64,000 nt of DNA from Talinum fruticosum (Eukaryota > Streptophyta > Magnoliopsida > Caryophyllales > Talinaceae): positions 558,001-622,000 of the forward strand of contig JAITYX010000127.1 of assembly GCA_021018815.1 (NCBI GenBank), read 5' to 3'. Shown piece by piece: positions 1-10,577 of the stretch. The notes under the pieces were generated by a model. The model was not told the DNA's origin, did not search any database, and worked only from the letters and a program-made list of their open reading frames with translations. A program made the position numbers and the translations under genes. How positions within the stretch are numbered: position 1 is the stretch's first letter; each line of letters starts with the position of its first letter.

Positions 1-966
1 TTTATTTTGGCTTATACAAACTTAAAAACGACACAACAAGTATAAAATAGAAGTGAATTCTTAACATATCCAAAGTATTCATTTAATATGGTCCCTTATT
101 ATTAATTACCAACTAACTCGATAACTCATGCTAAATTGTCACTAATCCCATAACAAAATCTTGAGCGTTTTGGTCATATTTTAAGGCTAATTTAGAAAAT
201 TCATATCTTTTTCATCCGATATCGAATCAAGGCATAAAACCAAAATTTAGAAATCTTGAAAAATAATCTAAAACTTTCATTCAAATCATAAATTCCAAAA
301 AGAACAAGAAGAACCTCAAAAACTTACTTGAATCGAGTTGCTCCCAATTTATGTAAAAATTGCACCGTTTCGGTTAAATGATCATAACTCGGATTGTACA
401 CCTCCAAATCCAGTGAAATGTGATTTGGTGAAAAGATAACTTCCTACTATATGAATATACCATATTTATAAACTTTAATACATCCCAACTTACTCCATAT
501 TCTATCTTTATATTACCTCTTATTTTACATCTTATTTAAAGTTTTTCTCTTTTTACCTACCCTCTTTGCTCCCTAAAGATAACTTTTTTCCTTTAACCCT
601 ACATATCTCCATTTATATTTTCAATTTTTTATTTTTCCCCAAATAATACATGCAACATAATTTCATGATCATCTTTTCCTTCTCTCTACTTCTTTTTGTG
701 TTTTTTTATGTACCAAGCAAAACCTCCAAACTCTTCATTTTCTCTAAACTCCTTCATTTCCTATCACTATATTTGGTGTGTTTCTTTTTGGTATTTTAAG
801 AGAGGAAAATCAACTCCTATTTATAGGAATTTCAAACCAATGCATGCATGATACTTGTCAAGTTGTTTTTAGAAACCCATATGCTAAAATCATGTGCATT
901 TTAAAAACTATGGCTAAATAAAACTATGGTTTTGGTAAATCCTTGTGCAAGTTAAAATAATTGGCT

Positions 967-1031
<65 letters not shown>

Positions 1032-1633
1032 TGTTTATTTATTTGCTTTATTAGTAAGTATGTATTTGACGTAACTTGACTTGACTTGATTTTGACTTTG
1101 GCTTGATACAATTTTATATGAATAGGAAACTTACTAAATATAATATCAATAATTTTGATGCATGTACATTAATCCAATGAACATATAATTCTAATTGTTT
1201 TCAAAAAATATTAAGGCCAATAAAAATATTATACAACCAATTAAATGACATGTTCAAATCAAGTATTCATATGCAAGTGTTCATAATTGATCTTATTTAT
1301 TAAATTTATTTTTCTCTATTTATATAGAGCATATGTATATGTTTAAGTGTGTTACTACACCGCCTTTTTTTTTTTTTTTTTGGTCACAAGAATGTAATTC
1401 TATTTTTATTATTTAATATTTGATGTTTAACATTTAGTTGGATCATTTCATTAGTAACATTATTTATCAAAGATATGCATAAATCATATGTTTGATTGAA
1501 GACCTCCAAGGTAGTTCGAACCTTGCAAAAACAAGCACTTATAAATTTCGAATTGAAGTGCACGCGCTCGATTTGGTTATCTTAACTGTCATTTAAGAAA
1601 ATTAATAATATTAGTTAGGGTGGGGTTGTTACA
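1..1633 (-). mobile_element. LTR (partial), reverse orientation
   Basis: AT-rich, gene-free DNA that ends on the + strand in GGGGTTGTTACA. Read on the minus strand this starts TGTAACAACCCC, a common start of plant LTRs. No polypurine tract lies to the right of 1633, so this is either the 5' LTR of an element lying left of the window or a solo LTR. A TA microsatellite (969-1028) and a poly-T run (1365-1381) lie inside. No coding potential was seen. The family is not identified; the call rests on the terminus and the composition. Confidence 0.45.
969..1028. repeat. (TA)n microsatellite
   Basis: About 58 bases of uninterrupted TA dinucleotides. Reading frames through it give only Tyr-Ile runs and are not genes. 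Confidence 0.95.
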
Positions 1634-3060
1634 CGGGTGCGTTATGCCGTCCATCTAATAAGGAATTGGATTTCGGACTTTTAGGTTCTCCTCAATTTTT
1701 TTTTCTTCTAAGGGTGGTGTGCCTCAAAGTCATTTTTGTTGTCGCTATTGTCTTTGGTTTCGTAGACGTCCTCTTCATCACTTACCCACAACCTATGGAC
1801 TTATGGATCTAAAGGAGGTAAGCTAAGAAGTGGTTTGGATTCATCAATGTCTTGAATGAAGACAGGATGGGTCTCGACCTAGAATGGGTTCGAGAAAATA
1901 GCTAAGGTATCGCTGAAAGGATTCTTATTATTGCTTGGCTTCGAGCGACCTTAGGAAAAGATAAGCAAAAGAAAGCAAAAACAAAAATAAAAGATTACAT
2001 CGAGCACGAGAGGAATTAAAAACGATTACATTTTTATCCACAATACTGAAAGTAATAAATAACGAGATTAAATAAACCGTAGTTGAAGGCGGATTTGGCG
2101 CCTCGGGTTGTCCCACCTATTGATCTCGGATCTCGAACTAGATCCGAAGATGTGACGGTGGTGAATTGAAAGAAGCTTTTGTGAATTTGTATGAGGGTGT
2201 GTGGATATTGATGAATGATGAAAGCTTAAGGATCGAGTGTGGGTAGTATAATGAATATAAACCGAAAAGAAATCAAGAGATCGAAATATAAGATGGTGCA
2301 TTCGAGTAGTTGTTAATTTAGTTTCAATAGCATAATGCATAGGAATAAGTTGTTTGCAAAATGAGAGCCTAAGCTCTCTATTTATAGAAGAGGATTAAGT
2401 CACAAAATGGCCCGGGGTTTCGACTAAAGCGACTAGTCCAAAATGGGCGGAAAACCGGCTAATGGAATCACAAAAACCGAACCAAATCAAGCTGAGGCTG
2501 GATCTCAAGAATAGAGCTGAGATGCACGGCACTGGCCGTAAACGACGTCGTACGGTCTCCACTTCCTTCCATGTTGCAGCTGAACTCTAGAGTTAAATGC
2601 AATGTTTGGGGAAAAATCCTCGAAACGCTACGTCGGCCTTGTATGACGTTGTTTTGTGAAAGTAAGCTCCGTGTCTCGATTGGATGCTTGGAGAAAAACA
2701 CGAGTGTTTTGGCTATGTTTACATGAAACGCGGCGTCGGCGAGTGCGACGTCGTATGGACGAGTTTAACTCCGTGTCTCGGTTGGACGCTGAAAATAAAA
2801 TCCGGTGTTTTGAGTGTAGTAGTGCTTTGTGCGCGGCTCGGCCAAGAGTTGATTCTAGAGCGTTGACCGGGCTTGGACCGTCGGAAGAAATGGATTTTTA
2901 GACCGACATAAGGAAAAAGGTTTATTTTTTTGATGCTAAGGGTTTTTGGTGGTTTATCGGCTTCCGTCACGCCAATCAAACTCCAACTATGATCCGAATC
3001 TACAAATAGGACTGGGTTTCATCACCAGGTTGACAAAATAAAATACGTAAATATAAGAGA
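1634..3060 (-). other. Unclassified, LTR-like sequence with minus-strand TATA box
   Basis: No credible gene. On the minus strand a TATA-type motif (TATAAATAGAGAGC, + coordinates about 2375-2388) is followed by open leader-like sequence toward 2070. The 2600-2830 stretch holds two degenerate copies, about 105 bp apart, of a unit containing CTCCGTGTCTCG and a nearby GACGTCGT/GACGTTGT. This is suggestive of an LTR and leader of another reverse-oriented retrotransposon, but neither terminus nor target duplication was found. Confidence 0.3.
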
Positions 3061-3299
3061 CAAGGATGAAACGTTTTAGGTGTTTACGGACTTCCCTACT
3101 CCCCTAAACAAGTCAATTATTTTCTTCCCCAATGCATTTCATAAAAAAATAGCCAATACATGGAGAAAAATATGTTGGACAAAGCAAAAAAAAAAAAAAA
3201 AAAAGAAAAAGAGAGAGGTGGAGCTGCCAGTTAAGGAGAGGATACTTGTCTTGAAGATCGAGTTCACCTATGACGAACTAGTTGTGGTCATCATGATTG

Positions 3300-4653
3300 T
3301 TGTATTTCGATCCATCACCCCGAACTAGTTGGATAGGTCGAGGGGATGGAGGTGGAGGAGGTATCCGAGAAGTGCCAACTTCCTTTGATTTATATTCCGA
3401 GTCCTCGGAATCTTCCGCTTCTTCTTCTTCTTCTTCTTCTTCTCCTTCCGAGATGGATTCTTCATTAGATTCTTCTGCGATTGTTGGTTACTAGGTTGAT
3501 TGAGGTTGACGCTTAATCGGAGCCTGTTATCTCTTGATCTCATGCTGAAGTTCATTAATCAATCTTACTCTAATCAATATGCCTCTAAGTTGTCGCTTGC
3601 ATCTAGGTCGAAGTAGGATGAAGTATTGGAAAAAGGTCGAGTCTCTTTAAACTCTTTTACCGAACAGACAAACTAAGAAGCCTGTTGCTCAAAAGACTAA
3701 GTAGAAGGAGTTGGCTGAGAAGTTGAAGGGCCTGGAAAGAGAAGAAGCGTGGCGATAGAAGGAGAGGGAATAGGTTGAACTATCTTTGAAGAATAAGTCC
3801 GGATCACAGGAACATTTTCCTGGTATCTAAGACCCAAAACCTCCTCTTTGCCTACGGAAATGACAAGGTTTAGAAACTTATCCTTAGGGAGCTCGAGCTT
3901 GAAATGAGTGAAGACTCTAGAGAGTAGAGCTCCAACGGGAAGAGGGAGGTTCTTTATGTTCCTGGGGACCAAAGCGATTTGTTTTAAGATAAAGGGGAAG
4001 AGATCGACATCATACCCTTCCATTATATCGTAGAGAACTTTGAGTACCTTCTTGTTGGGGTTTTCCTTAGAAGGATAAAATGAGAACACAGTTCTCATCG
4101 AAACAAGCAAAGAAGTTTGGGTTTAGACTTCAACCGAGTTATTGAGAAATTATTTCGAGCCTGCGACTTAAATTTGGCTTATTTTGTAAAAAATCCCTCA
4201 GCAATGTCAACGCAAGGCTTAGTGTTAGAATCAAGAAACAAAATTTCGATATTGAAGAGTTTATGAAGAAGAGCAAGATTGATAATGATTTTCTTGCCTT
4301 GAATAGAGGAAATAAGAATGTTGTTTGAGACAGACAAATTTTGGTAAAACCGAATGACTAGGTCCGGGTAAACATAGTCACGAGAAGAAAAGGAGTTTAA
4401 GAAAATGGGTTTTCTTGAGTTTCTCAACCTAAGAGATTTTGGTCGAGAGAAAGAATTTATCTTCCGGACAGTAGTGCTCGCGCGACGAAGGTAGCTTGGA
4501 TTCTTCCACATTTAAGGAAGAACTAACTTTAGCTTTTGAGGCCTCCTTCTAAGGTTCCTCGGGTATGGTGATGGAAGGAGCAAGTCTTGAAGAGGTTCCG
4601 ACCTTCGTTTTAGTAGCTGAGTCAACCTCAACCTCGGATATTATCTTAGTCAT
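3300..4653 (-). pseudogene. SIRE-like ORF3 (post-pol), broken
   Basis: Third ORF of the reverse Copia element, reading from ATG 4653 down to about 3300 through several frame changes and stops. Two longer open pieces survive (4511-4179 and 4110-3697). Visible segments are an N-terminal Ser/Glu-rich region, a central part with YPDLVIRFYQNLS and LALLHKLFNIEILFLDSN, a block with EGYDVDLFPF, LPVGALLSRVFTHF and VGKEEVLGLRYQEN, and a C-terminal Glu-run followed by five prolines. The forward copy at 55047-56799 has the same order (LHSLFK, EGYEVDLFPS, LPFGALLTLVFKQF, VGKKELRGYGYQET). Plant ORFs with this central region are often named putative plant transposon protein; the role is unknown. SIRE elements are known for an extra ORF after pol, in some cases called env-like, but no signal peptide or clear membrane anchor is visible here. 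Confidence 0.7.
3413..3447. repeat. (TTC)n repeat encoding the Glu-run of ORF3
   Basis: TTC/CTT trinucleotides on the + strand are GAA codons on the minus strand, in frame with the acidic tail of ORF3. This is therefore a coding microsatellite rather than an intergenic one. Confidence 0.7.
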
Positions 4654-4845
4654 TTTTTATCGAGTGAGTGAGAAGTAGAAAAGAAAATAAAGGAGTAGGA
4701 CTAGAAGTGAAATGAACTGAAATGAGAGAGACTGCAAAAGAGAAAATTTGAATATGAAATATGAGTAAGAGTGCAAAGATGAGTTTTGAGTTTTAGATGA
4801 GTGAGAGAAAAATAGCAAAGTGATGAAATGAATGGAAGTCGGTGT

Positions 4846-4855
4846 TATTTATAGA
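4846..4855 (-). promoter_or_regulatory. TATA box upstream of ORF3 (reverse copy)
   Basis: Minus strand reads CTATAAATAA about 195 bases upstream of the ORF3 ATG at 4653, followed by a CT-rich leader. The forward copy has the same arrangement at 54801-54815. Inferred to be an internal promoter between pol and ORF3. Confidence 0.5.
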
Positions 4856-4992
4856 GATAAAGCTCTCAACGGATAGAAAACCATAATTGACTCCAGAAAC
4901 AGACAATGTCTAGTTGTAACGGCTACAATTTCCAGCGGTTTTCTTGAAATGACATCCCAATAGCTAGTTTTACAATATGATCGAGTGGGATA

Positions 4993-5031
4993 GAGAGAGA
5001 GAGAGAAAGAGAGAGAGAAGAGAGAGAGAGT
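4993..5031. repeat. (GA)n tract between pol and ORF3
   Basis: Imperfect GA/AGAA repeat on the + strand (CT on the element sense strand). The forward copy has a shorter CT run in the equivalent place near 54642. Confidence 0.8.
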
Positions 5032-5282
5032 TTTGTAAAAATTTAGCCAAGATTCTCTATTAATTATAGATGACTTCGGACATTTGAATGTCCATATGAT
5101 TTTAACTAAGTTTGACTTAGTTATCCGTCCGAGTGCTCGGACACAACTCGGTTCACTAATGACTAGGGCTCGGCTTCATGAATTTTTTAACTGAACTTCT
5201 AGTCAATCAGACTTTTCTAATGAAATTTTTTTGAATAATATAAGCACATAATAACTCATGCAATAAAACATGTAATCAAGCG

Positions 5283-6220
5283 TTTAACATACCAAGCTCA
5301 TTTCTAATAAAGCAAAAGTGATCTTCACCTTGTGGTTTACTAAAATATCAACCAATTGAAGCTTAGTAGGTATAAATTCCAGTTCTAGATTACCTTTTCA
5401 GAATGATTCTCGAAAGAGATATAAGACCTTAATGTGCTTAGTCTTTGAATGCTAAATTAGGTTCTTGGTGATGTTGATAACACTTTGATTGCCACACTTG
5501 ATAGAAATGATTGAGAAGGTTAGTCCCAAATCCTTTAGATATTGCTTGATCTACAACAACTGAGTACAACAAGCTCCTGCTACTATGTACTCAGCCTCAG
5601 CTATTGATATAGAGAATGAGTTTTGTTTCTTTAAGTGTAGGAGATGAGTGATTGGCCGAAAAATTTGCATACTCCTGAAGTATTATTCCTATTAACCTTT
5701 GACCCAGGATAATCTGCATTTGAGTAGCCACCGTGAGTCGGACCTGAGTCCTTTGAGTTCCGGAGACCAAGTGTCTCGTCCCTGTAAGATATCTAAAGAT
5801 TCTTTTCACCGCAGTGAGATGTAATTATTTTGGATTAGATTGAAATCTTGCACATAGGCGGACACTAAACATAATATTTGGTCTACTAGAAGTTAGGTAA
5901 AGTAGTGATCCAATCATACTTCTATAGAATTTCTAATCTATTGACTTACCCTTCTCGTCTAAGTCTACCGCCCATAGGAGTTGGTGCTGGCTTCGAATCT
6001 TGAAGTTTGTATTTCTTGAGTAACTCCTTAACATACTTGGAGTGGTGGACATAGATTTCATCTTTTATCTTGCTTGAATTGCAATCCAAGGAAGAAATTC
6101 AATTCTACCATCATGCTCATTTAGAATTCTTGTCTCATAAGCTCAAAAACTCGTAGCATAGAATTTTATTAATAATACCAAAGATTATATCATCAACATA
6201 AATTTGAATGATAAGAAAAT
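5283..6220 (-). pseudogene. Copia pol 3' part: RT catalytic region to RNase H end
   Basis: Minus-strand frames give the reverse transcriptase catalytic block IQIYVDDIIFG (6205-6170 region), later the RNase H region KRIFRYLTGTRHLVSGTQ (within 5809-5597), and the terminal pol block ending in MSLVC with a TAA at 5285-5283. The forward SIRE-like element ends its pol in the same MSLVC-stop. Several frameshifts and stops break the frame. The catalytic YVDD is intact, but the 5' side is cut by the insertion at 6221, and only 35 more bases survive beyond it at 13614-13648. Confidence 0.8.
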
Positions 6221-9200
6221 TATAACACCCCAAAACCTACCCTAGGAGTATTACATGCCAGGGTTCCCGAGAGGAACCCATAAGGCTACTCAAGATCTCA
6301 ACGTAAGGTTAATAGCTCTTCCTTAGATTGGCGGAAGCGGATTTCTAGGTTTTTAAAGGTTTTCCTGAAAATTTCGATCGAGTTTCCTCTGCAATATGGC
6401 TAATCCCATAGGCTCTAAGCCTTACCCTGCACCAATCACATTTATAAACTCAACGAGCCACACGCTTAGAGTATCCACAACACAAACTCAATGAGTCACA
6501 TGCTCCAAGTAAACACATAGGTCTTTTATATATACATAGTAAGAACTTTAAGTTCACATACAATTGATTTACAATTTGAAAACATCATACATATAGCCAA
6601 TCCAGGGACTTCCTAGCCGTTAGTTTGGTACTCTTGAAAGCAAAAAGCCACTCCGGGAGTCGTAACTTCTATACCTGAAAATGTTGGTGAAGTCATGAGC
6701 TCCACAAGCCCACTGAATAACTCAAACCCAACCCCTTGTTTCACTTTGCATATTAATTCATTTGCAAACACACTTAAGTTCAACTTTTATCAATAACATA
6801 TAATTCAGGGTATACAAGCTCGGGATACGCAACATACATGCCTTACTAGACTTAGCGGCTGAGATCATCACATAACATCATATATTCATGAATTTAACCC
6901 ATACATACTTTATTCATTCTTTCTATGCAAATACATTATATAATCATTCACCATATAAGTCATTCATCACGTAAATCATATTTCGGTTGTTGTCTTGCAT
7001 TGTATTAATTCTTATGAAATCGGGATTCATTCTTCTTCTCATCCTTCATGTTGAGTTCATTCATACATTTGATTATCATATAAATCACTGATTCTTTCTT
7101 TCTTATTCGTCATGCATAATCATTCATTTCTTCATATCATAATTCCTTAAGTTATCTTAGTTTCGAACGGAAAGAAGATTTATGTCCCGCTCTCAAGACC
7201 TAGTTCTTGGAGCCAAAAAAGTCGTGGGCTCGGTTCTTGGAGGCAAAATAATTTGTGGCCTTGAGGCAAAATAATTTGTTGCCTCGAGGCTTGCCTCAAA
7301 ACTCGAAGGACGCATATTGTTAATAATTCACGGAAGCAAAATAATTTGTGGCTTCGGTTGACGAGACACTTCTATGGCCATAGTTTCAGCGGGTTATTTA
7401 ATTCGTGGGGTTTTAGATTAGTAACACAATCCTTTTTCCCTTCTTTAGTTGTTTATGTTTCTTATTTTCTTATTATTTTTTATTACTTATTGACAAGATT
7501 ACACTTAATTCATATAAATCATGCTCAATAACTTTGTAAGTAACATCTTCACAACTAGCAATTCATGTAAACAAGTTCCAAATCAAGTATAATCAATATA
7601 ACTTATATACACATGCTTATATCATTTATAATCGATATACTTTAAGATAAATATACCATAATATAACATATCAATTAGGATTTCTAATTATCGAATTTAT
7701 TCTTTCATGATTGCGTATTATTGGGCATAGGTAGTTTATGATTCTATAACTTTCCTTAATCATTACCTATCTCTTCATCAAGCCATATAGCTTCTTAATT
7801 TCAGTTCTCACCTCAACTACTCAATCAGCCCCGACTTCGCCCAAAACAACACATTTTCACTAAAAATTCATATCTTCCAATCTACTCATCTAACGTATAC
7901 CAAAATTTACAGAAAATTCTCATAAAGTATCAGGAAGCTACAGTAAAAGTTTCAGAAATTTCAGGCTACACATGAATTTACAAAAATTCGGACAACAGAC
8001 ATAATTAGGGCAAAATCTGCATTTAAATCATGTGTTTAATTTTCTGATTTTATCCTCTAATCCTATTCAACTTAAAGTCATCAAAATATCAACATACACA
8101 TCAATAATCATGCTCAATAATACTCAAATATCATAAATTCATGAATTAGATATCACATGAATCACAACATGCTTTTCCAATTTGCGAGTTGCAAGTTTTA
8201 GTGAATTTACGCCTCTAACTTGTTCAATTAAATCTAGGGTTTCAAATTCATGCATCAATTTCCCTAATTAATTCACCTAATTCATTTTTACTTTTAGGAG
8301 AAAGGTTGAATTACTCACCTTGTATTCTTAAGGTTATAAGAATTTTAGTTTTGAATTGAATTTCGAATCGGGTGCTTTGCTTTACTTTCTTCTTTTTGGT
8401 TTTGATCTCCTCTACCTAACCCTCTTCTTCCTCCTCTCGCTGCTCTCAATCCTGGCCTCTGGCTTCCACTGCTCCATTCTGGTTCCTCTCGGGTTCTCGC
8501 TCTCTGTTTCTCACTTTCCTCTTTTCCCCGCCTTTCCCTTCACCAGCTGGCCGGTGTACTCTTATTTGCTCGACGACGACGACCGCTCCTTTCGCTCGCT
8601 CACCACCTTCCTCCGTCTCGCTGTTGCTGCTGTTGTCCTTGTCCTTCTTCCTCTCCGTTTCTACTCTAGCTCTCCTCTCCCTCTCGCTCCTAATTCCTCC
8701 CGGGCTCTCTCATTCTTCGCCTCTCGTTCTCTTGCTCGCTTCTCCTCCGTTCCGGCCAAGCTCTCCTTTCTCTCTTTCGGTCCCTCACCTCTCGGTCTTT
8801 GCTCTCGTTCCCTTTGCTCTAGTTTTGCTTCTTTTGTTCCCCTCGTTCTCCGTTTTTTGTTCTCAATCCCTCTTTCTCTTTCCTCTTTTCCTAATTACAC
8901 CTAATTAATTTTGTCTGTTTCATTTCAATTATACCCCTAATACTTCCCTTACTCATTTACCGCCACCAAAGCTATCCTTTAGTTTATCTCGCCAGCAATG
9001 CCAGTCGCCCCTTTATCATTTTCTTTTCCTTTTCTTTTTCTGTTAATTTTATTTTCTTGTTTTAGGGTATGTTATGTAATTGGGCCAAAATTTATTTTAA
9101 TAGGCTCATTTTATTAATTTAGGTTCGGGTTTCTCTTTTCGGTTTTAAATTTTAATCGAAAAAATTATAATTCAATTAATTCAATAATTTCAAATTAACT

Positions 9201-9258
9201 TAACTTTTAATAATTTAATTCTTTAGTAGGCAAGCACCTTAAATTTTCGGGTATTACA
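6221..9258 (-). repeat. 3' LTR of the gag-only element
   Basis: On the + strand it begins TATAACACCCC and ends GGGTATTACA; on the element strand it starts TGTAATACCCG. It aligns along its whole length with 10578-13613. The outer TG has mutated to TA at the left end. A long C/T-rich stretch on the + strand (about 8390-8910) makes open frames of Leu/Ser/Phe that I do not regard as genes. Confidence 0.85.
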
Positions 9259-9270
9259 TTTCTCCCTCAC
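9259..9270 (-). promoter_or_regulatory. Polypurine tract
   Basis: Element strand reads GTGAGGGAGAAA immediately before the 3' LTR start TGTAATACCCG, the expected place of the plus-strand primer. Confidence 0.75.
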
Positions 9271-9319
9271 TTATAAAAAGTTTCGTCCTCGAAACTTGAA
9301 GCTTAAGTTACCTAGGATC

Positions 9320-10315
9320 TTATGGGTATGGTTTCATGATATTGAAGACTCCGCCCATGGTAAGCGGAGGCTCACCACTCTTGTCGTATCCAGTTCCCTT
9401 GTTTTGCGGTTGCGAGCTAGTTCCTTCCTTTTTGTGTGGCCTCTTGGTACCCACCATCTCCGTAGCTTGCTCATTGTTCCTCCGAGGACAATACCTTGCA
9501 ATATGTCGCTTTTTCCCACATTTGAAACATTTCCCAGCTACCACGTAGCATTCCTTTCCTCCGTGAACCTTATGGCAGTAATAGCATGGCTTCCTTGCTA
9601 TATCACTAACATTATGGCTAAGTTGGCCTTTCCCAACACTCCTTCGGTTGTTTCTTTGATTCATATAATTCACATTTCCACCCCAAATCTTCTAGCACTA
9701 GCAGACCTCGACCACCTTTCATTCCCGTAGTAATCGTTCTATGTAGGTTGCCCTCCGATACATATCTTGGTATGTGGTAATGGTTTGGGCAGCTATCCTT
9801 TTGCGTATGTCTAATGCTAGACCATCCTCAAACCGATCAACTCTTCTTTGCTACGTGTCTACCAAATACCTACCAAATCGACTAAGCTCAGTAAATTTCG
9901 CACCATACTCCATAACACTCATTTTCCCTTATTTCAAGTCAATAAACTCCAACTCCTTTGCTCTTTGCACGTCCCTAGGATAGTACTTATCATTCATATT
10001 TTCCTTTAGTTCCTCCCAAGTTATTGGCTTTACTCGTTCCTCTTCTAGGCTTGGTTTAATTGCATCCCATCAATGATCGACTTCTCCAACAAAAAGATGT
10101 GTGGCTAATCCAACCTTATACTTTTTGGGACACATCATAGTCTTAAATATTTTATCTATGTCCCTTATTCATTCATCTAACTCACTAGGATTTGCAATAC
10201 CCCTAAACTTGGAAGGATGCAATTGCAAAAACTTAATCAAAAGGTTAATGCCTATCATTGGATCATTTACGTTACTCTGCTCATCGGTTCTTCCACTTCC
10301 TTCCTCACGAGCCAT
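9320..10315 (-). pseudogene. Gag polyprotein of the gag-only element, broken
   Basis: Starts at ATG 10315 (product begins MAREEGSGRTDEQSN). Typical gypsy capsid-region motifs follow: a block ending HPSKFRGIANPSELDE, DKIFKTMMCPKKYKV, and EVDH followed by a stop where the family usually has a Trp of WWD. At least two in-frame Trp codons have become TGA stops and further frame breaks follow. The last 117 codons (9673-9320) are open and hold a zinc knuckle CFKCGKKRHIARYC (CX2CX4HX4C), with a preceding CYYCHKVHGGKEC cluster. Gag packages the RNA in cytoplasmic particles; this copy cannot encode a full protein. No protease follows. Confidence 0.8.
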
Positions 10316-10561
10316 CTAACAAGGTTAAGTTACGGAATCATTATTAACTGCTCACTACATTCCTACACATAGATTCATAGAATTACACATATGCACATAT
10401 ATTCACAAATCAGATCATATAAGATTCAATCAGTCACATATATGCACAAACGTTCATAAATCAAATCACGGAATTCATCTTTCACTTGGTCACATATGCA
10501 ATCAATCAAGTTCTAAACTTGACACATGGAAAACCTATAGGTTAGAGATCGGAGAGCTCTT

Positions 10562-10573
10562 GCTTTGATACCA
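10562..10573 (-). promoter_or_regulatory. Primer binding site (initiator Met-tRNA type)
   Basis: Element strand reads TGGTATCAAAGC four bases inside the 5' LTR, one mismatch from the common plant PBS TGGTATCAGAGC. Confidence 0.8.
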
Positions 10574-10577
10574 TTTT

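Noticed and set aside
914..1111. Frames rich in Tyr-Ile repeats (also 17101-17301, 19748-19966, 46557-46745)
   Set aside because: Translations of TA microsatellites.
8356..8904. 182-codon and related frames in the C/T-rich part of the 3-kb LTRs (also 12695-13276)
   Set aside because: Low-complexity Leu/Ser/Phe frames antisense to the element; the two LTRs do not keep the same frame.
10562..10573. PBS sites as tRNA gene pieces
   Set aside because: Only 12 bases match a tRNA 3' end, at the exact position of a retrotransposon primer site; no cloverleaf follows here or at 49374.
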